The notes beneath the pieces were generated by a model. The model was not told where the DNA came from and did not search any database. It saw only the letters and a list, made by a program, of their open reading frames with translations. Made by a program: the position numbers and the translations under genes. Of a stretch of 64,000 bases of DNA, positions 1 to 7,478 are shown piece by piece (within the stretch, counting starts at the first letter, position 1; every line of letters begins with the position of its first letter). The DNA is from Pyxidicoccus parkwaysis (GTDB taxonomy: Bacteria; Myxococcota; Myxococcia; Myxococcales; Myxococcaceae): NCBI RefSeq assembly GCF_017301735.1, contig NZ_CP071090.1:8546001-8610000 (forward strand). Reading direction: 5' to 3'.

Positions 1-764
1 GAGGAGGCGGGGAGCAGGATGACGTCAGGCGCGGCTTCGACGACCGCCTCCGCCGTGAGCGGCTTGTGGCCATTGAATCGGGACACGGCATTCACACCGC
101 CCGCGAGCCGGATGAGCACGTCGGACGCCGTCTCCGCGCCCGCGACCATGAGGACACCGCCACCGCGCGAGTAGAGCGCGAGGACTCTCGGATGCTTGCC
201 CTCCTTCACCGTGGCCGCGCGAGCCGAGGCGCGCTCCAGGTCCTTGTCCAGCTCCGCGAGGAGCGCGTCACCCTGGGCGCGTCTTCCGAGCCGCTCGGCG
301 ATGGTCCGGATGCGCTGCCGCGCCGACTCCACGGTGGGGACGCTGGGCAGCACCACCACCTCCACGCCGGAGGTCTTCAACTGGGCCAGCACACCCGGCG
401 GGCCCGCCTCCTCGGACACGAACATCTGTGACGCACCCGTCGCCAGAACGGCTTCCGAGGAGAGGGCGCGCTGGTAGCCCAGCTTGGGCTTCCCGGCCGC
501 GGCCGCGAGCGTGAGGCTGGTGTCATCCACGCCGACCACCTGCGCTCCCGCGCCCAGGGCGATGACTGTCTCCGTGACGGCCGGCCCCACAGTGACCAAC
601 TTGGACGCGGCCACGGGATTGCTCGCGACAGGAGCACCGGCGCCCTTCGTGGGCGCAGCGGCCAGTGGCCGGGCGCTCGTCTCCGAGGGCGGAACAGCCC
701 AAGCCACGTGCGCACTGCCCACCATCAACACCGTGACGAGAAGTCCGGGCACGCGACGGCTCAT
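1..764 (-). CDS. hmuT: Hemin ABC transporter substrate-binding protein (partial, C-terminus off window)
   Basis: The frame is open without a stop from an ATG at 764 to the window edge, giving about 254 residues. It starts with a signal peptide (hydrophobic stretch VPGLLVTVLMVGSAHVAWA), followed by an Ala/Pro-rich linker. The core is typical of BtuF/HmuT-type periplasmic binding proteins: KLVTVGPAVTETVIALGAG near residue 55, then VVGVDDTS, a tyrosine in KLGYQRALSSEAVLA, and later LRLAGGVNA-like helices. HmuT proteins bind heme in the periplasm, often through that Tyr, and deliver it to HmuUV. The start overlaps the stop of hmuS as ATGA, so the two are translationally coupled. The permease and ATPase genes hmuU and hmuV would be expected just beyond base 1. 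Confidence 0.85.
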   Translation of the reverse strand, partial: MSRRVPGLLVTVLMVGSAHVAWAVPPSETSARPLAAAPTKGAGAPVASNPVAASKLVTVGPAVTETVIALGAGAQVVGVDDTSLTLAAAAGKPKLGYQRALSSEAVLATGASQMFVSEEAGPPGVLAQLKTSGVEVVVLPSVPTVESARQRIRTIAERLGRRAQGDALLAELDKDLERASARAATVKEGKHPRVLALYSRGGGVLMVAGAETASDVLIRLAGGVNAVSRFNGHKPLTAEAVVEAAPDVILLPAS

Positions 765-1855
765 GACCGCACCTCGCGCGCGGGCAGGGCCTGAATCAGC
801 TCGTGCATCAGCGTCTGCCACGCGGGCAGTTCGGGAAGCCCGGGCTTCCGCTTCCCGAAGACGAGCGCGATGTTCTCCCCGGCCGCGTCGAACAACTCCA
901 GCGACGTCACCTCGCCGTCGCGCGTGGGCTTGCGGACAACCCAGGCTGCGTGGATGTGGTCCGCGCGCACGTGCAGGTTGAAGCCCGGGTCCAGCACGTT
1001 CAGCCAGGGCCCCATCGGCTTCACCGTGCGCACCGGCCCGGTGTGAATCTGGATGCAGCCCGGGTTGCCCACGAAGACCATGATGGGCAGCCCCGACGCG
1101 GACACGCGCTCCAGCACCCACGCGAGGGACTCCGTCGACACCGGCGTGGCCAGCTCATCCCCCACCAGCCGCAGGGCCTGCGTCCGCGCGACGCCCAACC
1201 GCATGAGCAGCGGGAAGAAGTCATGCGTGTCCTTCAATGCCCGCCACCCCGCGCGCAGGCCGTCCACGTCCACCTCGCTGTCCGGCCTCGGTGCACCGGG
1301 CGGCGTGGCCCGCTCCACGGGGAGCACCTGCTCCTGGTCCACGTGGGTGAGCTCCTCCACCAGCGCGTCGAACGCCGCCGCGCCGCCCGCGTCCTCCACG
1401 TAGACCTTGTGCACGGCCGTGCCCGACGCGTCGAAGAACTGGAGGCTGCGCCTCAGGCCCTCCGCCATCCGCTCGCGCAAGGCGAACCCGAAGCGCCAGC
1501 GCGACAGGAAGAGGCGCAGGTCGATGTCCTCATCCAACACCAGCCCCCGGAGCCCATGCAGCTCCACGTTGCGCCAGGTGCCGCGCTTCTCGTGGACGGC
1601 ATGCTCGTTGCGGGTGAGCGACATCACGCGCCCCAACGACTCCAGCCGGGGCAGGAGCACGTCGAAGCGCAAGTCGAGGCGGACGGCATCTTCTCCGACT
1701 CCGGTGGCGAGGAGCTGCGCCTCGCTCACCCGGAGTTGCTCCGCCGCATCGCGGGTCCGCGTGCGCGGCTGGGACTGGCGCAGCGCCTGCCAGCGCTGGC
1801 GCAGGAGGGCAGGCTCGGAGACGGCCTCGGCGATGGAAGGCGTTGGCGTCTGCAT
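761..1855 (-). CDS. hmuS: Hemin-degrading / heme-transport factor HmuS (HemS/ChuS family)
   Basis: The protein has 364 residues, the usual length of the internally duplicated HemS/HmuS/ChuS family. These cytoplasmic proteins take heme from the HmuTUV importer and store, hand over or degrade it. The motif TRNEHAVHEKRGTW at residues 81-94 and the second-repeat motif GNPGCIQIHTGPV near residue 265 are family signatures. Further conserved residues lie in HVRADHIHAAWVVRKPT, close to the heme-contacting region in characterised relatives. It overlaps hmuY by one base (TGATG) upstream and hmuT by four bases downstream, so it sits inside a tightly coupled operon. The identity is well supported; whether it degrades or only carries heme cannot be read from sequence. 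Confidence 0.92.
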   Translation of the reverse strand: MQTPTPSIAEAVSEPALLRQRWQALRQSQPRTRTRDAAEQLRVSEAQLLATGVGEDAVRLDLRFDVLLPRLESLGRVMSLTRNEHAVHEKRGTWRNVELHGLRGLVLDEDIDLRLFLSRWRFGFALRERMAEGLRRSLQFFDASGTAVHKVYVEDAGGAAAFDALVEELTHVDQEQVLPVERATPPGAPRPDSEVDVDGLRAGWRALKDTHDFFPLLMRLGVARTQALRLVGDELATPVSTESLAWVLERVSASGLPIMVFVGNPGCIQIHTGPVRTVKPMGPWLNVLDPGFNLHVRADHIHAAWVVRKPTRDGEVTSLELFDAAGENIALVFGKRKPGLPELPAWQTLMHELIQALPAREVRS

Positions 1856-2553
1856 CAGAGGGAACCCGGAGCCGAGGGAAGCTGACCACCCGAGACGGGG
1901 CCCTGCACCTTGGCCCAGCGCAGCTTCAACATCGCGGGCGTGCCGGCGTCGTCGTAGTAGGAGAGCATCTCCACCTTGAAGTACGCACCCGAGTCCGAGT
2001 GCACCACGAACACGAGCGGGCGCGCGGTCAGCTTGTGCGTCGCCGGGTCATAGGCATACCAGCCGTCCCCTGCCTGGAAGACGGTGTCCGGGTCCGTGCC
2101 CGCATCATCGCCATCCGCCTTGTCGGTGGCGTAGCCGCTCGACGGCGCCTGCGTCACCGCCGCGAAGGTCTTATCGCGGAGCACCGCGACCTCCACGCCG
2201 CCGGTGCCATTCACTCCGCCGCGCGAGCGGATGCCGAAGCGCTGGAAGGACAAGTCCCAGACGGCGTCCACCGCCGCGTCCGTCTGCTTGCCCAGGTCCA
2301 GGTCCAGGCCAATCCAGGCGTCCTTGCTCGTCGCATCCACGGTGGTGGTGTACGAGCCGTCGCCATTGTCCGTGTGCCGAACGTGGGTGCCGTTCTCCGG
2401 CTTGGGAGTGGTGCCGGGGTTCTCCGGCAGGGGGTCGGGGTCCGTCTGCTCGTCACCGGGCGTGGGCTCGAGGTCATCGCCACAGGCCGTCAGCAGCCCC
2501 GCCAGCAGCAGGGCGGAGACACAGACACGAGAACGCAGGGCCAGTCGAAACAT
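1855..2553 (-). CDS. hmuY: HmuY-family heme-binding lipoprotein
   Basis: The protein has 232 residues. A lipoprotein signal ends in LLLAGLLTACGDD, so the mature protein starts at a lipidated Cys near residue 24. A short Pro/Thr/Asp linker follows. The body carries the HmuY-type core: WIGLDLDLG, WDLSFQRFGIRSRGGVNG, then a Tyr/Trp-rich middle (DGWYAYDPATHKL) and YFKVEMLSYYDD near the end. HmuY proteins sit on the outer surface, capture heme and pass it to a TonB-dependent receptor. That fits its place directly behind the receptor gene and before hmuS. The iron-ligand histidines of Porphyromonas HmuY cannot be mapped by eye, so heme as the ligand rests on family and context. Confidence 0.85.
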   Translation of the reverse strand: MFRLALRSRVCVSALLLAGLLTACGDDLEPTPGDEQTDPDPLPENPGTTPKPENGTHVRHTDNGDGSYTTTVDATSKDAWIGLDLDLGKQTDAAVDAVWDLSFQRFGIRSRGGVNGTGGVEVAVLRDKTFAAVTQAPSSGYATDKADGDDAGTDPDTVFQAGDGWYAYDPATHKLTARPLVFVVHSDSGAYFKVEMLSYYDDAGTPAMLKLRWAKVQGPVSGGQLPSAPGSL

Positions 2554-2586
2554 GAATGCTCCTTCAAGTTGAGAGGGGTTGAGACA

Positions 2587-4599
2587 TCACAGCCGGGCGG
2601 AGAACCCGGCCTGGAAGGTGCGTGGCGGAATGGGCAGGTCCGTGGGATTGCCGGCGTCCGCGAGGTTGGTGCCCATGACGAAGAGCTGGAGCTGCTCACG
2701 CAGCCGCCAGCCGACGCGGGCATCCACGGTGAAGTAGGGACTGGCGTCGTAAGGCTCCACCTCGCCGTCGCCATTGCTGTCCGGGTAGAAGGGCCGCGAG
2801 CCCACGAGCGCACAGCGTGCCCAGGCCTCCACGCCCGACTCGCGGTGACTCCACGAGGCCTGCGCGGTGAGCCGGTGACGGGCCTGTCCCTCCAACGCGA
2901 GCCCGGTGGACTCCGAGCGGCCATCGGTGAGGGTGTAGGCCAGCTCCACGCTGAGTCGCCCCGGGAGGCTCTGACGGATGCCCAGCTCTCCACCGCGCAG
3001 GGTGGCCCGCGACACGTTGACGTAGGTGAAGAGGGACTGCTCCCCGCCCTCCTGGAGCGAGACGCCAATCATGTCCCGCAGCGTGTGGTGGAAGGTGCCC
3101 ACCCAGAGCAGCGACCTGCTGGTGGGCCGCGCTTCCACGGACAGGTTCAGACTTCGCGAGCGCTCCGGCTTCAGGTCCGGGTTGCCTCGCACGGAATAGC
3201 CGACGGAGGGGTTCTCGAAGTCGAGCAGCAGCTCCTGGAAGCCGGGCGCGCGGTAGCCCCAGCCGTAGCCGCCTCGCAGCGTGAGCCAGGACAGCGGGTC
3301 CAGGCGCAGCGCCAGCCGGGGCGTCACGGCCGAGCCGAACTGTGAATCCGTGTCCACACGCGCACCAGGCACGAGCACCAGCCCCGGGCCCGTCCACACA
3401 GTCCAGCTGTCCTGCGCGTAGACGGAGCCGCGGCTGCGCCGTCCTCGCCCCGACTCCAGTCGGTCCGAGAGCAGCCACTCGCCCAGCAGCTCCGCGCCCA
3501 CGACCAGCATGTGGTGCTCGCCGGGCCTCGCGTCGAGCTGCGCTCCGAGCCGGCCCTGCTGCTCGCGCGTGTCCTCCACCGTGTCGAGCGCGGACGAGCG
3601 CCGCTGGTCCCGCAGGTAGCGCCGGTCGAACAACGTATACGCGGCATCCGCGCGCAGCGTCGCGTTGCTACTCAGCGTCCACGAGGGCGCCAGCCGCGCG
3701 GAGAGGGTGTCATCCCGGCTCGCGCGGTCGAAGATGGCGCCGGCCACGCCCATGTCCACGCCCCGCTGCGTGCGCCGCGCGTAGGACGCACTGCCCTCCA
3801 GTAGATGGCCGCTGCCGGTGCGCAGGTCTCCCTTCGCGGAGACGTCGAAGCCCTCCAGGCTGCTGCCCGTGGTGCCCACGTCCGCTGGCTCCAGGTCGTA
3901 CGCGTCCGAGCGCTGCATGCCGCCGCTGAGACGCAGGCCCCAGTTCTCGCCGCGCGCCTCACCGGTGCCGTCCAGCTCCAGCCGGCTCAGGCTTCCGTAG
4001 GAGGCTCGCAGCTCGGCGCCAAGGGGACGCCGGGCCCGACGGGTGATGAGGTTCACCACGCCCGCCACCGCGTCGCTGCCGTACAGCGCCGACGAGGGCC
4101 CCTTGACGATCTCCACCTGCTCGACGTCCTCGAGCGACAGGCGGGACAGGTCCACGCCGCCAGCGATGCGCCCGGCGACGCGCTCGCCGTCCACCAACAC
4201 CAGCACGTACTCGGACCCGAGGCCCTGCACCTGGAGCGTGGCTCCGGAGAAGGAGTGCACCACCTCCAGACCTGGATGCGCGGAGAGCAACTCCGCCGCG
4301 TTGCGCGCTCCGGTGCGAAGGATTTCGGCGCGGGTGATGACCTCGGTGGCCACCGGCGTCTCGCTCAGTCGCTCCGCCGTGCGCGAGGCCGTCACCACCG
4401 TGCGCGGCACTGCGCGATCTTCCGTGTCGACGTCGACCACGGGCGCGGGCACTGCTGGCGCACCCACGCCGCCATCCGCATCGACACCAGCCGCAGACGC
4501 GGGCGCGTCCCCGCCGACACTCGTGTCTGACGAAACCTGGCCCCACGCCGCCAGCGGCAAGGCACACGCCAGGATGAGAAGACACCCGCGCCAGGACAT
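2587..4599 (-). CDS. hmuR: TonB-dependent outer-membrane heme receptor
   Basis: The protein has 670 residues with a signal peptide (MSWRGCLLILACALPLAAWG). A Ser/Ala/Pro/Asp-rich linker of about 50 residues leads to a TonB-box-like TVVTASRTAERL. The plug domain follows, with NAAELLSAHPGLEV, VLVLVDGERVAGR and the typical VEIVKGPSSALYGSDAVAG near residues 160-180. The rest is a beta-barrel ending in RTFQAGFSARL, which lacks the usual final aromatic residue. Of two nearby ATGs, the one at 4599 is chosen because GGAGGG stands 5-10 bases ahead of it and the signal peptide starts there. Context with HmuY, HmuS and HmuT makes heme or a heme protein the likely substrate; FRAP/NPDL-type receptor motifs were not clearly seen. 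Confidence 0.88.
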   Translation of the reverse strand: MSWRGCLLILACALPLAAWGQVSSDTSVGGDAPASAAGVDADGGVGAPAVPAPVVDVDTEDRAVPRTVVTASRTAERLSETPVATEVITRAEILRTGARNAAELLSAHPGLEVVHSFSGATLQVQGLGSEYVLVLVDGERVAGRIAGGVDLSRLSLEDVEQVEIVKGPSSALYGSDAVAGVVNLITRRARRPLGAELRASYGSLSRLELDGTGEARGENWGLRLSGGMQRSDAYDLEPADVGTTGSSLEGFDVSAKGDLRTGSGHLLEGSASYARRTQRGVDMGVAGAIFDRASRDDTLSARLAPSWTLSSNATLRADAAYTLFDRRYLRDQRRSSALDTVEDTREQQGRLGAQLDARPGEHHMLVVGAELLGEWLLSDRLESGRGRRSRGSVYAQDSWTVWTGPGLVLVPGARVDTDSQFGSAVTPRLALRLDPLSWLTLRGGYGWGYRAPGFQELLLDFENPSVGYSVRGNPDLKPERSRSLNLSVEARPTSRSLLWVGTFHHTLRDMIGVSLQEGGEQSLFTYVNVSRATLRGGELGIRQSLPGRLSVELAYTLTDGRSESTGLALEGQARHRLTAQASWSHRESGVEAWARCALVGSRPFYPDSNGDGEVEPYDASPYFTVDARVGWRLREQLQLFVMGTNLADAGNPTDLPIPPRTFQAGFSARL

Positions 4600-4625
4600 T
4601 CCGCGCCCTCCGGCTCATGGCCGGC

Positions 4626-4645
4626 GGGTCTCCCGTGGGAGACCC
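4626..4645 (-). promoter_or_regulatory. Perfect hairpin just upstream of the heme receptor start
   Basis: GGGTCTCCC and GGGAGACCC are exact inverted copies separated by two bases, so the transcript can form an 8-9 bp stem with a very tight loop. It ends 27 bases before the receptor ATG, upstream of its ribosome-binding site. There is no T-run, so it is not a standard terminator. It could protect a processed mRNA end or tune receptor translation; function is inferred only. The 250 bases between it and the Com-like gene (4646-4898) show no credible gene. Confidence 0.5.
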
Positions 4646-4898
4646 CGTAGGGCGCTGGGCTCAAGGGCCTCGGGCCTCAGGAAACACGCTGCATCCGGGC
4701 CACACAGGGCCCGGTGACTCCACCTGCTTCAGCGGCGCTCAGCGCGCCACCCTTCACGCCACCGTCCGGCGTCCGCTCGCACCACGCGCTCATCGACTCT
4801 CGTTGCGCCCGCCGTTCCCGCCACCGTCCAGCGCCCACTCACACCGCGTGCTCGTCCGGGCTCACCTCACGCAGCCTCGGCTCCGCCGTCCGCGCACG

Positions 4899-5117
4899 TC
4901 ACACTCCCCGAGCCTCGCCGTCCGCCGCCCGCTCACGTCGCGCCCCGCGAGCCTCGTCGCGCCCACCTCCCGCCCCACCCTCCAGCGGCACCACGCGCGT
5001 GCGGTGGCACCGCCGGCACTTCAGCTCCACGCCCCCGGGCACCAGCCTCGCCAGGAGGCTGCCGCACAGACACCGCAGCTCCCCTTCCCCGCCTTCTGGC
5101 TGGCATCCCTCGCGCAT
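4899..5117 (-). CDS. Com-like small zinc-ribbon protein, first gene of the heme operon
   Basis: The protein has 72 residues. Its core LRCLCGSLLARLVPGG followed by VELKCRRCHRTR has the shape of the phage Mu Com family: a short Cys pair, an LL-A stretch, then (I/V)E(I/L)KCxRC. The four likely zinc ligands are C16, C18, C34 and C37; the first pair is CxC instead of the usual CxxC. The Gly/Arg/Glu-rich tail after residue 50 is low-complexity. The ATG at 5117 has GGAGCC five bases before it and lies about 30 bases downstream of a Fur-box promoter. Mu Com binds RNA and activates translation of the mom gene. A similar RNA-binding role in the heme operon is a guess. Confidence 0.65.
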   Translation of the reverse strand: MREGCQPEGGEGELRCLCGSLLARLVPGGVELKCRRCHRTRVVPLEGGAGGGRDEARGARRERAADGEARGV

Positions 5118-5146
5118 CCCGGCTCCGTGGCTCGAAAACGGGACCG

Positions 5147-5175
5147 ACGATATTGATACTCATTATCAGAGTCAA
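5147..5175 (-). promoter_or_regulatory. Fur-controlled promoter of the heme-uptake operon
   Basis: On the minus strand TTGACT (5175-5170) and TATCGT (5152-5147) are spaced by exactly 17 bases, a good sigma-70-type promoter. The interval 5149-5167 reads GATATTGATACTCATTATC, which matches the classic 19-bp Fur box GATAATGATAATCATTATC at 17 of 19 positions and overlaps the spacer and -10. Iron-loaded Fur would block RNA polymerase here. This is an unusually AT-rich island in very GC-rich DNA. Downstream lie the Com-like gene and hmuR-hmuY-hmuS-hmuT. Confidence 0.88.
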
Positions 5176-5220
5176 CTTTCCGTCCGAACCATGTCACCGA
5201 CCGGATTGGACCGGTGTCGT

Positions 5221-5859
5221 TCAGTGGACCTTGGCGCGGGCCGGCACCTCGCGAGCGGCGCGGGACTTACGCGTCACCATGCGGGCAATGCCGTAGTAGA
5301 GCTGGTCCTCGGTGTACACGCGGCGAACGCGGCGGTTCATCCCGGGGACGTAGGCGGAGCCGGGGCGCTCCAACCAATGGAGGACGCGCACCTCGCCGGT
5401 GTGGGCCAGCGCGGTGAGCAGCTCGGGCGGGCACAGCTTGAGGTAGCGGCGCACCAGCGGCCCCAGCTTGCGCGAGAAGGCCTTGCCCAGCACCGCGTGC
5501 CGCCGCCCCGAGTGCAGCGTCCCGTCGAAGCGGCGCGACAGGTGGTAGAGCTCGTGCAGCACCGTCTCCACCCGAGTCTGGGCGGTGGAGGCGCGGAAGA
5601 AGAGGGGCCGCAGGGTGATGCAGTACAGCATCCGCTTGCCGCGAATCCGGATGATGGGCTTGCGGCGACCGGTGCGGTCCACGCTCTTGCCGCCCCGGAA
5701 GCACAGCGGCTTCACCGTCCCCCGGGAGGCCCGGCGGGCCTCGCCCGCGACCACCAGGATGCGACCCGGCTTCACGTGGGCGAACTCCGGCATCTTCGCC
5801 GCGATGTCGCGGATGAGGGTGCGGAGCGTCTTGTTGAAGTTGGGGCGGCGTGGGGCCAC
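5221..5859 (-). CDS. Putative HExxH zinc metallopeptidase
   Basis: The conserved part begins near APRRPNFNKTLRTLIRDIAAKM and contains VETVLHELYHLSRRFDGTLH, an HExxH zinc site with a downstream acidic/His region typical of SprT-like or phage-type putative metallopeptidases. The rest is basic (many Arg and Lys), suggesting nucleic-acid contact or a cytosolic role. No signal peptide is visible. The start is uncertain: I chose GTG 5859, giving 212 residues; an ATG at 5928 would add 23 residues but would overlap the divergent lipoprotein gene. The substrate is unknown. It is not part of the heme operon, because the Fur promoter lies between them. Confidence 0.65.
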   Translation of the reverse strand: MAPRRPNFNKTLRTLIRDIAAKMPEFAHVKPGRILVVAGEARRASRGTVKPLCFRGGKSVDRTGRRKPIIRIRGKRMLYCITLRPLFFRASTAQTRVETVLHELYHLSRRFDGTLHSGRRHAVLGKAFSRKLGPLVRRYLKLCPPELLTALAHTGEVRVLHWLERPGSAYVPGMNRRVRRVYTEDQLYYGIARMVTRKSRAAREVPARAKVH

Positions 5860-5914
5860 GAGTGGTGGACAGTCTAGCGGAAAAGTCCTTGGGTCGGTCC
5901 CAGGGCTGGCCACA

Positions 5915-6757
5915 ATGTCTAACGCCATGCGCTCGAACTCGCCCTTCTTCCATCTGGCTGTCCTGCTCGCCGTGGGCCTGGGGTGTGCTTCTGCTCCGAC
6001 GAAGCCCTCCGGCCCGGCCGTCCTCACCTCCCAGGAGACCACCATCCTCTCCCAGGGACTCACCGATGCCGCCGTCCACTACCGCGCCCAACTGGCCAGC
6101 CCCGGCCCCGCCGTGGTGGAGCGGGCGGACTACGAGCTCGTCTCGGACGGGCAGGTGGTGAAGACGGGCAGCGCGAAGCTCGACGTGAAGCTGGAGCCCG
6201 GCGTCCCCGCGGACATCTCCTTCGAGGAGCGCGCCCCCTACGTGAAGAACCCCGAGGACCTGGCCCGGCTGAGCGGCCAGGGCGGCACGCTGCTGCTCGC
6301 GCTGCGGGGCACGCTGGTGGTGCGCTCGGGAGAGCAGGAGGAGAAGGTCCCCTTCGCGGCCAGCCGCGCGGCCCGCGTGCCCCGCCTGCCCACAGTGGAG
6401 GTGGCGGAGTTGGACGGGGCGCGCTACTCGCCCGAGGAAGTCCAAATCAACCTCCGCCTGGGTGTGCGCAACCCCAATCCCTTCCCGCTGAAGCTGGAGG
6501 GGCTGAGCTTCGAAGTCTCGGTGGCGGGCAAGAAGCTGGAGACGGGGACGCTGGCCCAGGCGGACAGCGTGGATGCGTCCGCCACGGGGGTGTACCCGGT
6601 GGAGGTGGCGGTGACGAAGGACACGTACGGCCCGGACGTGAAGTCGCTCATCGCCAAGGGCGTGCTGCCGTACGGGGTGGCGGGCGAGCTGACGGGACCG
6701 TTGATGCGCGTGCCCTATTCGCTGTCCGGAGAGGTGAAGCTGAACGTGTCCCGGTAG
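5915..6757 (+). CDS. LEA-type-2 (WHy-domain) lipoprotein
   Basis: The protein has 280 residues from ATG 5915; a second in-frame ATG at 5927 is also possible. The signal FFHLAVLLAVGLGCASAP is a lipoprotein signal with Cys near residue 23. Two tandem WHy/LEA14-like beta-sandwich repeats follow: one around VERADYELVSDGQVVKTG, and a second with the family hallmark LRLGVRNPNPFPLKLEGLSF. These proteins are linked to desiccation or stress tolerance in plants and bacteria, with unclear biochemistry. A shorter one-domain paralogue lies at 13942-14493. The gene is directly followed by aat with an 11-base gap, so they are probably co-transcribed. Confidence 0.75.
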   Translation: MSNAMRSNSPFFHLAVLLAVGLGCASAPTKPSGPAVLTSQETTILSQGLTDAAVHYRAQLASPGPAVVERADYELVSDGQVVKTGSAKLDVKLEPGVPADISFEERAPYVKNPEDLARLSGQGGTLLLALRGTLVVRSGEQEEKVPFAASRAARVPRLPTVEVAELDGARYSPEEVQINLRLGVRNPNPFPLKLEGLSFEVSVAGKKLETGTLAQADSVDASATGVYPVEVAVTKDTYGPDVKSLIAKGVLPYGVAGELTGPLMRVPYSLSGEVKLNVSR

Positions 6758-6768
6758 AGTAGTGCGGC

Positions 6769-7473
6769 GTGCCCATCTACCTGCTGAGTGACGAGCACCC
6801 CGAGCTGTTCCCTCCTCCGGAGCGAGCCGACAAGAGCGGCGTGCTCGCGGTGGGAGGGGACCTGCGGCCGGAGCGGCTGCTGGCTGCGTACTCGCGCGGC
6901 ATCTTCCCCTGGTACAGCGAGGGGGACCCCATCCTGTGGCACTCGCCGGACCCGCGCTTCGTGCTGGAGCCGGACCAACTCCACGTGGGCCGCTCGCTGC
7001 ACAAGACGATGAACCGGGGCGTCTACGAGGTGCGCTACGACACGGCCTTCGCGCGAGTCATCGAGGAGTGTGGCCGCGTGCCGCGCCCCGGACAGACGGG
7101 CACGTGGATTACGGACGAGATGCTGCGGGCCTACATCACGCTGCACGAGTTGGGCTTCGCGCACTCGGTGGAGGCATGGGCGGAGGGCGAGCTGAAGGGC
7201 GGCCTTTACGGCGTGTCGCTGGGCGCGGCCTTCTTCGGGGAGAGCATGTTCGCGCTGGCGCCGGACGCGTCGAAGGTGGCCTTCGCCTCGTCGGTGGAGC
7301 GCTTCAAGTCGTGGGGCTTCCAGCTCATCGACTGTCAGGTGGAGACGGAGCACCTCGCGCGCTTCGGTGCGCAGCACTGGCCGCGAAAGAAGTTCCTGGC
7401 GGCGCTCGCCCGCGCGCTGAAGGAGCCCACGCGGCGAGGGAAGTGGACGGAGACGGCGACGCAGCCGGCCTGA
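6769..7473 (+). CDS. aat: Leucyl/phenylalanyl-tRNA-protein transferase
   Basis: The protein has 234 residues, the usual length, and starts at GTG 6769. Aat adds Leu or Phe from tRNA to the N-terminus of proteins starting with Lys or Arg, marking them for ClpAP. Clear family segments are LLAAYSRGIFPWYSEGDPI, WHSPDPRFVLEPD, the catalytic-core stretch GTWITDEMLRAYITLHELGF, HSVEAWAEGELKGGLYGVS and FFGESMFALAPDASKVAF. The C-terminal LIDCQVETEHLARFGA is also characteristic. The match is full-length with no visible damage. Confidence 0.96.
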   Translation: MPIYLLSDEHPELFPPPERADKSGVLAVGGDLRPERLLAAYSRGIFPWYSEGDPILWHSPDPRFVLEPDQLHVGRSLHKTMNRGVYEVRYDTAFARVIEECGRVPRPGQTGTWITDEMLRAYITLHELGFAHSVEAWAEGELKGGLYGVSLGAAFFGESMFALAPDASKVAFASSVERFKSWGFQLIDCQVETEHLARFGAQHWPRKKFLAALARALKEPTRRGKWTETATQPA

Positions 7474-7478
7474 ACGCG

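Noticed and set aside
1843..3345. 500-codon plus-strand frame opposite hmuY and hmuR
   Set aside because: Shadow frame of well-recognised minus-strand genes; no motif.
4714..5877. 387-codon plus-strand frame across the Fur promoter region
   Set aside because: Low-complexity translation, and it runs over the Fur-box promoter, the Com-like gene and the metallopeptidase gene on the opposite strand.
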